From assembly GCA_964344685.1 (NCBI GenBank), contig CAYFOK010000007.1:62001-126000 (forward strand): DNA of 64,000 nucleotides. The letters run 5' to 3'. Shown piece by piece: positions 59,360 to 64,000 of this stretch. Source of the DNA: Scalindua sp964344685. GTDB taxonomy: Bacteria; Planctomycetota; Brocadiia; Brocadiales; Scalinduaceae. Within the stretch, counting starts at the first letter, position 1. Every line of letters begins with the position of its first letter. A model generated the notes under the pieces. It had not been told where the DNA came from, ran no database searches, and was given only the letters and a program-made list of their open reading frames with translations. Made by a program: the position numbers and the translations under genes.

Positions 59360-60196
59360 ATGTATTTATGGAAGACTAAACTATCAGTGACAAGCATATT
59401 CCTGGTGGGAATTTTATTTTTAAATCAAAGTATGCTTAAGGCCGGACAGAAAGAATCTCCTCATTACGAAAAGGGAGTTGCCAGGATTGTTACAAAAGGA
59501 GGAAAAACCGGAACAATTAACTGGAAAACCAGATATATTACGTCCAAAGGTATGGTAGCCGCAGCATCAAACACAACCAATTCATCACAGAGAAAATTAT
59601 TGACTAGAAGAGGAGCCATTATTGATGCACAGAGGAATTTGATGGAAATAATTAAGGGTGTTCGTATTGATTCTAAATCTACAGTATCCGATCACATGAT
59701 AAACGAAACAATCAGGGCAGAAGTTAGAGGTACTTTAAAAAACTTCGAAGTAATTGATGAAAAGTGGGATGGAGAAGTTTATGAGGTAACTATGCAGGTT
59801 CCCATGGGCAAGATTTACAAGGTTTTCAAGAAAAAGGAAAATATTGAATTCTCTGAGAAAAAGGCTGTGCGACCAAAAGAACAGGAATATACCGGACTGG
59901 TTATTGATGCCAGAGGTCTTAACCTGGTTCCCGCTATATTTATTAATATCTACAATGAGAACGGCAGAAGGGTTTTCGGACCGATGCATCCCGTGTATCG
60001 TGTCAGTACAAAAGATATCAACAGCATAAAAGAAGAGCGTATAGGTATGAATCCATTGAGGATCACTGCAAAGAGTACTGCAGGATCAAATAAGGTTGAC
60101 CTGACTATAAACAAGAGAAACCTGAAAAAAATTAGGCAAATGATTTCTAGTGCAGACATATCATCAATGAACAAGGTAGTTATTTTAATAGACTAA
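59360..60196 (+). CDS. LPP20-family secreted protein
   Basis: A 278-residue exported protein with ATG 59360 after AAAGGAGAGG and signal peptide (KLSVTSIFLVGILFLNQSML). The LPP20 core is at about 60-160: RRGAIIDAQRNLMEIIKGVR, then STVSDHMINETIRAEVRGTL, and VYEVTMQVPMGKIY, the alternating pattern of LPP20/FlgT-N domains. The C-terminal 110 residues contain GLVIDARGLNLVPAIFINIY, found in related outer-membrane-associated proteins. No lipobox Cys is seen. First of three related genes. Confidence 0.8.
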   Translation: MYLWKTKLSVTSIFLVGILFLNQSMLKAGQKESPHYEKGVARIVTKGGKTGTINWKTRYITSKGMVAAASNTTNSSQRKLLTRRGAIIDAQRNLMEIIKGVRIDSKSTVSDHMINETIRAEVRGTLKNFEVIDEKWDGEVYEVTMQVPMGKIYKVFKKKENIEFSEKKAVRPKEQEYTGLVIDARGLNLVPAIFINIYNENGRRVFGPMHPVYRVSTKDINSIKEERIGMNPLRITAKSTAGSNKVDLTINKRNLKKIRQMISSADISSMNKVVILID

Positions 60197-60313
60197 GTAA
60201 TTAACATACAATCAGATTGTTGTGTGATTCTCGCTGTACTTACTATCGGAAAAATAAAACTGCATGAATGATATTTAATTATTTTTTTTCATATTATAGT
60301 AAAGGCATTTTAG

Positions 60314-61504
60314 ATGGAAAAAACCGGTAAAATATTTTCTCGATATACAAACTGTAGATCCATTGCCGGCACTCTGTGTTTTATATTCATATTGTTTTTT
60401 ACCAACACTTCTCATGCACAAACCAATGAAGCAACGAATGTTACTGCAGATGGTGTTGGGTTAATCACAGGTAATGATACGGCAAGGGCGAGAGACGAGG
60501 CACTCAGAGATGCCTACCGCATTGCATTGGAGAAGGCAGGTGTAAACATCAGTGCATATACAGAAATGGTAAACCTTGTTGTAATCAAGGATGTAGTAAG
60601 GGCAAATGTAGATGGGTATGTAAAATCATGGCAGATTGATAGTGAAGGTATACGTGATGATGGGCTCTATTGCGTTACCATAACTGCAAAAGTCGTAAAA
60701 GCTACCCTCAAGAAAGATGATAGAGATGCCTTGAAGTTAATAATAAACCTCATGGGCAATCCCAGATTCATCGTACTGGTGGATGAAGCTAACATTGGAG
60801 AAGAGCCGCCTTTTCCCATACTCGAAGCCTCACTGACTGAAACTTTAACCGATTACGGCTACCATAGCATTGATCCTGAACAGAAAAAGTTAATCGTTGA
60901 AACAGATGAGGCAGGCATGGCAAAGAGTGGGGACGTTGAAGCTGCACAACAACTTGCATTGAGGACGCAGGCAGATGTAATAATAACAGGAAAGGTCTAT
61001 ACGGAAAAGCTGCCTAAGAATGAACATTTCGAAGGAACAAACTGGGTCTCCAGCAAGGCATATAGTACAATTCGGGCCGTTATTGCTGAAACGGGTGAGA
61101 TACTGGACATTGCAAGCCCGCAGAAACCAGGTATGGGATTGTCATACCTGGATGCAGGAATGAATGCTATCAGGCACTGCGGACAATCAATAGCAGATAA
61201 TCTTGTATGGGATATCCCTCTCCACATTGGCCCATCAGAGGAAAAAACTATTCAATTATTGGTAAGTAACCTTGCTTATTCTGATTACTCCAAACTGGCC
61301 GGTAAATTAAGGGGCATGAGAAGCGTTACGTATGCATTTCCAAGAGGATGGGAAAAAGATGCTCCGGCTGTCTATGATATAAAAACAACCGGAAATGCAG
61401 AAGATTTAGCGGCAAGGCTTGAAGAACTTGGACTTGAAATATTAAGATTCAATATGAATAAGATAGAAATAAAGAAAGTAGCAAAAAGCTGGTGGAAATG
61501 GTAA
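60314..61504 (+). CDS. FlgT-like secreted protein
   Basis: A 396-residue exported protein (signal ending TSHAQ, about residue 36). An LPP20/FlgT N-terminal domain follows: ARDEALRDAYRIALEKAGVN, then a VKSWQIDSEGIRDDGLYCVT strand pair. The middle part (about 150-300) has the TolB/CsgG-like pattern VIITGKVYTEKLP and RAVIAETGEILDIASP seen in FlgT-M. FlgT supports the H-ring of polar flagella in vibrios, yet no flagellar gene is near, so another envelope complex is probable. Located between LPP20-like and FlgO/DUF4384-like genes. Confidence 0.75.
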   Translation: MEKTGKIFSRYTNCRSIAGTLCFIFILFFTNTSHAQTNEATNVTADGVGLITGNDTARARDEALRDAYRIALEKAGVNISAYTEMVNLVVIKDVVRANVDGYVKSWQIDSEGIRDDGLYCVTITAKVVKATLKKDDRDALKLIINLMGNPRFIVLVDEANIGEEPPFPILEASLTETLTDYGYHSIDPEQKKLIVETDEAGMAKSGDVEAAQQLALRTQADVIITGKVYTEKLPKNEHFEGTNWVSSKAYSTIRAVIAETGEILDIASPQKPGMGLSYLDAGMNAIRHCGQSIADNLVWDIPLHIGPSEEKTIQLLVSNLAYSDYSKLAGKLRGMRSVTYAFPRGWEKDAPAVYDIKTTGNAEDLAARLEELGLEILRFNMNKIEIKKVAKSWWKW

Positions 61505-61627
61505 TACATAGGCCGCTAAACACGAATATAAAGACGGATTTAATAAAAATAACAACACCGGACGTAGAAGTAATATGACACACATCAGAGGTGTTGGTAC
61601 TTTTCACCCTGTATCCTGGAGTTTTTT

Positions 61628-63223
61628 ATGAAAAAACTGTTTGCACTGATAATATCACTTGTTCTTTTCTGCCCGATGCTTGGTTGTGTTACAGAGAAAT
61701 ACGTGAAGAATACTCCAACCACACCACTTTATGAGTTGAAGGAAAAGACATCCATTTATGATAATAGCGGTGAATATTCTGACACTCTGAAATCACACAT
61801 ATCAAAGAAAATCACTGAACCTGAAAAGGAGTCACCTGCAAAGGATCCTGGTGAAAGAACCCCTTCTTCTCAAAAGGCAATATCATCAAAGTATGAAACA
61901 GAATTACAAGAAGGACTTAATTTGTTGAGTAAAAATAAATGCAATGAGGCTATAGACTTTTTTTCTTCTCTTACAATCAGGCATCCTGAAGAAACCAGGT
62001 CACAATATTACCTCAGTCTTGCATACTATAAATGTGGTGATATACGTGAGGCATTGAAGGGGTACAAAGAGTATGTTGATTTGCAGACTGATGACAAGGT
62101 GCTTATACTCAAATCGAAAAATCGCATACGTGAACTCAGAGATATCATTGCCGAAAAACTTATTAAAAAAGCACAGATGCATGCAGATGAACATCAATAT
62201 AATAACTGCCTTGAAATGCTTGAGCAAGCTTATGATCTGCGCCCATCGACTGTAGTAGCCAATAAGATTATCGAAAAGCATTCCACATATTCAATCAACT
62301 CAATTGCGTGGGAAATGTCTGCCCACAGTGAGTCTTTACAGGAAAAGACCGTTTCCGTAATACCTTTTACAAATTTAAGTGGTGAAAAAAATGATGAGGG
62401 AAAGGCCGTTGCCGCAGAGATTAAAAATGAACTTATCAATTTACAGGAATTAGAGGTTTATGTGCGCGATAACGATTCAATAAAGGCAATTTTAAAGGAG
62501 ATAGAGTTGGGTAATTCGTCCGGAGCTATTGATGAAAAGACAAGAAAGGATCTGGGGAAACTGGTAAATACAGAAGCAATAATTACTGGAAGGGTCGGAT
62601 ATGCCTCAAATACCTTTAAGATCAACGGATGGATGATAAATGTAGAGACGGGAAAAATAATCTCTTCTAAAAGTGTAAAGATGCTGGGCTGGGATATTGA
62701 AGATACTGACAAATATGCTGAATTTAATATCAAGGTATGGATGGACAAAAAAGTATACAATATAGGCGACATGGTAACAATTAATTTAACAACTAACAGG
62801 GATTGTTTTGTAACTTTGTTAAACGTTCGAAGTAATGGTGAAATATGGGAACTGTTTCCAAACAAATATAACCCTGATAATTTCGTTAAGGCCAATGTAA
62901 AATATACCATACCATCAGTAAAAAATAATTTTAGATTAGCTATAGTAGATCCGCCGGGCAGAGAATATATAAAGGCAATAGCAGCATCAACTCCTATATC
63001 TGCTGAACAGATAAGCAAAGTACTCTCAGAAGACAACTCTGTCTTAATAACTACTGCAAACAGTATAAGGAACAGAAATAATTCAGTTTTCAGGTCTGTA
63101 CCATCTTCAGAGATGAGAGGACTGCACGAAATTCTAATGAGAGGTGTTGGTATATTGCCTGGAACAAATAATATGTTGGAGTACAGCGCGGTTAGCACAT
63201 GGTCATTTGAGACCAGAAGATGA
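61628..63223 (+). CDS. lipoprotein with TPR, FlgO/CsgG-like and DUF4384 domains
   Basis: A 531-residue lipoprotein: lipobox PMLGC (Cys20), two to three TPRs (about 95-215), a FlgO/TolB-N-like domain (KTVSVIPFTNLSGEKNDEGK, then TEAIITGRVGYASNTFKING), and a C-terminal DUF4384 domain (VYNIGDMVTINLTTNRDCFV, then VRSNGEIWELFPNKYNPDNF). DUF4384 often accompanies caspase-type proteins in bacteria, which fits the caspase gene at 46.6 kb. Membrane-bound, probably on the periplasmic face. Confidence 0.82.
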   Translation: MKKLFALIISLVLFCPMLGCVTEKYVKNTPTTPLYELKEKTSIYDNSGEYSDTLKSHISKKITEPEKESPAKDPGERTPSSQKAISSKYETELQEGLNLLSKNKCNEAIDFFSSLTIRHPEETRSQYYLSLAYYKCGDIREALKGYKEYVDLQTDDKVLILKSKNRIRELRDIIAEKLIKKAQMHADEHQYNNCLEMLEQAYDLRPSTVVANKIIEKHSTYSINSIAWEMSAHSESLQEKTVSVIPFTNLSGEKNDEGKAVAAEIKNELINLQELEVYVRDNDSIKAILKEIELGNSSGAIDEKTRKDLGKLVNTEAIITGRVGYASNTFKINGWMINVETGKIISSKSVKMLGWDIEDTDKYAEFNIKVWMDKKVYNIGDMVTINLTTNRDCFVTLLNVRSNGEIWELFPNKYNPDNFVKANVKYTIPSVKNNFRLAIVDPPGREYIKAIAASTPISAEQISKVLSEDNSVLITTANSIRNRNNSVFRSVPSSEMRGLHEILMRGVGILPGTNNMLEYSAVSTWSFETRR

Positions 63224-63503
63224 ATATCTATATATTCAGCCTGCAGGCAAGAACAAATACTGACCAGAAGTGTGTTATATAAACAATCATCTTAGGTATC
63301 ATTTCTTTACCTTAACTCAAATTCTTCTATGCATGTTGTGGCCAATTTTCAGCTGCAAATCAGTATAAGCTTTAATTATCCCTTATTTATGGCAACATAT
63401 TGACAAATAATATTTTTGAGGTAGAATTTACTTAGAACTTAAAATTATTAGTATTTTTCAAAGACAGAAATATGGAAGTATTTAGAAAAAGGAAGGTGGT
63501 CAA

Positions 63504-63995
63504 ATGTTAAATATTTATAGAAAACTTTTCATTCCAATAGTTGCTTTATCTGCGTTTGTTGTTTTAATTTTTTCGAATAGTGCAACTAACAAGGCACAGG
63601 CAACAGACTATATTAAAAAACCGTCAACAACCCATCATCAATCATTTGAACCATACGAAAACCCAATTGTCATCCCTGATCCAAAACCCAGAGGTGTTAC
63701 TGTCAGGGTCAAGGAAATAATAACATATGAAGTGGTTGTTGATGAGGAAAAGGTGGCAAGAAATAATGTTACTATGGAGGATCTGGATCTTATAGAGTTG
63801 AAGGACAAGAAGGATATTAATTTCCACCAGGTAGACTGTTATTTCTACGCTAAGGTAAAGCAGACTCAGTCAAAATCAACAGACTACGTTACAAGCTCTC
63901 GCTGGAGAGAAGGCGAGCAATTCTGGCTGTCAGACGGTGGCAAATATGTTGAGTGGGAACCTTGGTCAGAATGGTATTCAGGCAATAAATGGTAA
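63504..63995 (+). CDS. hypothetical secreted protein, 163 residues
   Basis: Not recognised. A signal peptide or anchor (LFIPIVALSAFVVLIFSNSA) is followed by a beta-rich domain with VTVRVKEIITYEVVVDEEKV and a Trp-rich C-terminus (WLSDGGKYVEWEPWSEWYSG). AAGGAAGGTGG precedes the ATG. The 280 bp upstream contain no other gene. Complete within the window, ending five bases before its edge. Probably belongs to the same envelope locus by orientation. Confidence 0.7.
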   Translation: MLNIYRKLFIPIVALSAFVVLIFSNSATNKAQATDYIKKPSTTHHQSFEPYENPIVIPDPKPRGVTVRVKEIITYEVVVDEEKVARNNVTMEDLDLIELKDKKDINFHQVDCYFYAKVKQTQSKSTDYVTSSRWREGEQFWLSDGGKYVEWEPWSEWYSGNKW

Positions 63996-64000
63996 GACGT

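Overview
The window is AT-rich chromosomal DNA from a Gram-negative-type bacterium, most likely an anammox planctomycete (order Brocadiales, Candidatus Scalindua-like). The identification is an inference. It rests on the locus at 40.2-46.5 kb, where an ACP, FabZ, an active ketosynthase, a ketosynthase-like partner without catalytic residues, a CrtI-type desaturase and a cobalamin-type radical SAM protein form one cluster, the gene set proposed for ladderane lipid synthesis. A nitrate/nitrite-sensing (NIT-type) hybrid kinase at 9.5 kb and the lipoprotein-, TPR- and caspase-rich content fit the same group.

Region 1 (1-19.7 kb) is core chromosome: lysS (cut by the window edge), rnpA-yidD-ftcD, a membrane M50-type protease with ogt, two tRNA-Ser genes, a DUF151 nuclease-like gene, uppP with a CPBP protease, ubiX, sppA, the NIT hybrid kinase, cobT, a REC-GGDEF regulator, cinA, an HU-like gene and an M20 peptidase. 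rpmH (43 aa) lies alone on the minus strand at 17.0 kb, about 15 kb from rnpA, its usual neighbour.

Region 2 (19.73-36.19 kb) is an integrated element. A 47-bp perfect duplication of the tRNA-Pro(UGG) 3' part bounds it, and a tyrosine recombinase and an excisionase-like gene sit at the left end. Its right 6 kb reads, on the minus strand, as a filamentous phage (inovirus) genome: HUH replication protein, small putative ssDNA-binding protein, small membrane proteins, two tandem 40-aa Pf3-like coat proteins with a terminator between them, a pIII-like adsorption protein, a pVI-like protein, a secretin and a Zot-type assembly ATPase. The secretin is split by a frameshift in an A7 run. The left half carries toxin-antitoxin-like genes, a cyclase-fold-like protein with an HTH partner, a csrA remnant, and a J-domain plus TPR gene pair.

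Region 3 (36.3-46.5 kb) returns to chromosome: a zinc alcohol dehydrogenase, birA, a ParA-type ATPase whose promoter contains a palindromic operator-like site, and the ladderane-type fatty acid cluster, which ends at a strong terminator.

Region 4 (46.6-64 kb) looks like one envelope locus built from two divergent arms. The minus arm runs ECF-like sigma factor, zinc-finger anti-sigma-like protein, a 96-aa protein, a membrane-anchored Lon-like (S16) protease-domain protein, and a secreted caspase with a DUF1566 domain. The plus arm holds a TPR lipoprotein, two coiled-coil or secreted proteins, two neighbours sharing a C-terminal Cys motif, ExbB and ExbD, a TonB-position protein, small membrane proteins, a glycine-zipper lipoprotein broken by a frameshift, a lone histidine-kinase dimerisation domain, and LPP20-, FlgT- and FlgO/DUF4384-like proteins although no flagellar gene is present. 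The region is the best candidate here for an undescribed system: a protease- and sigma-controlled, ExbBD-energised envelope apparatus.
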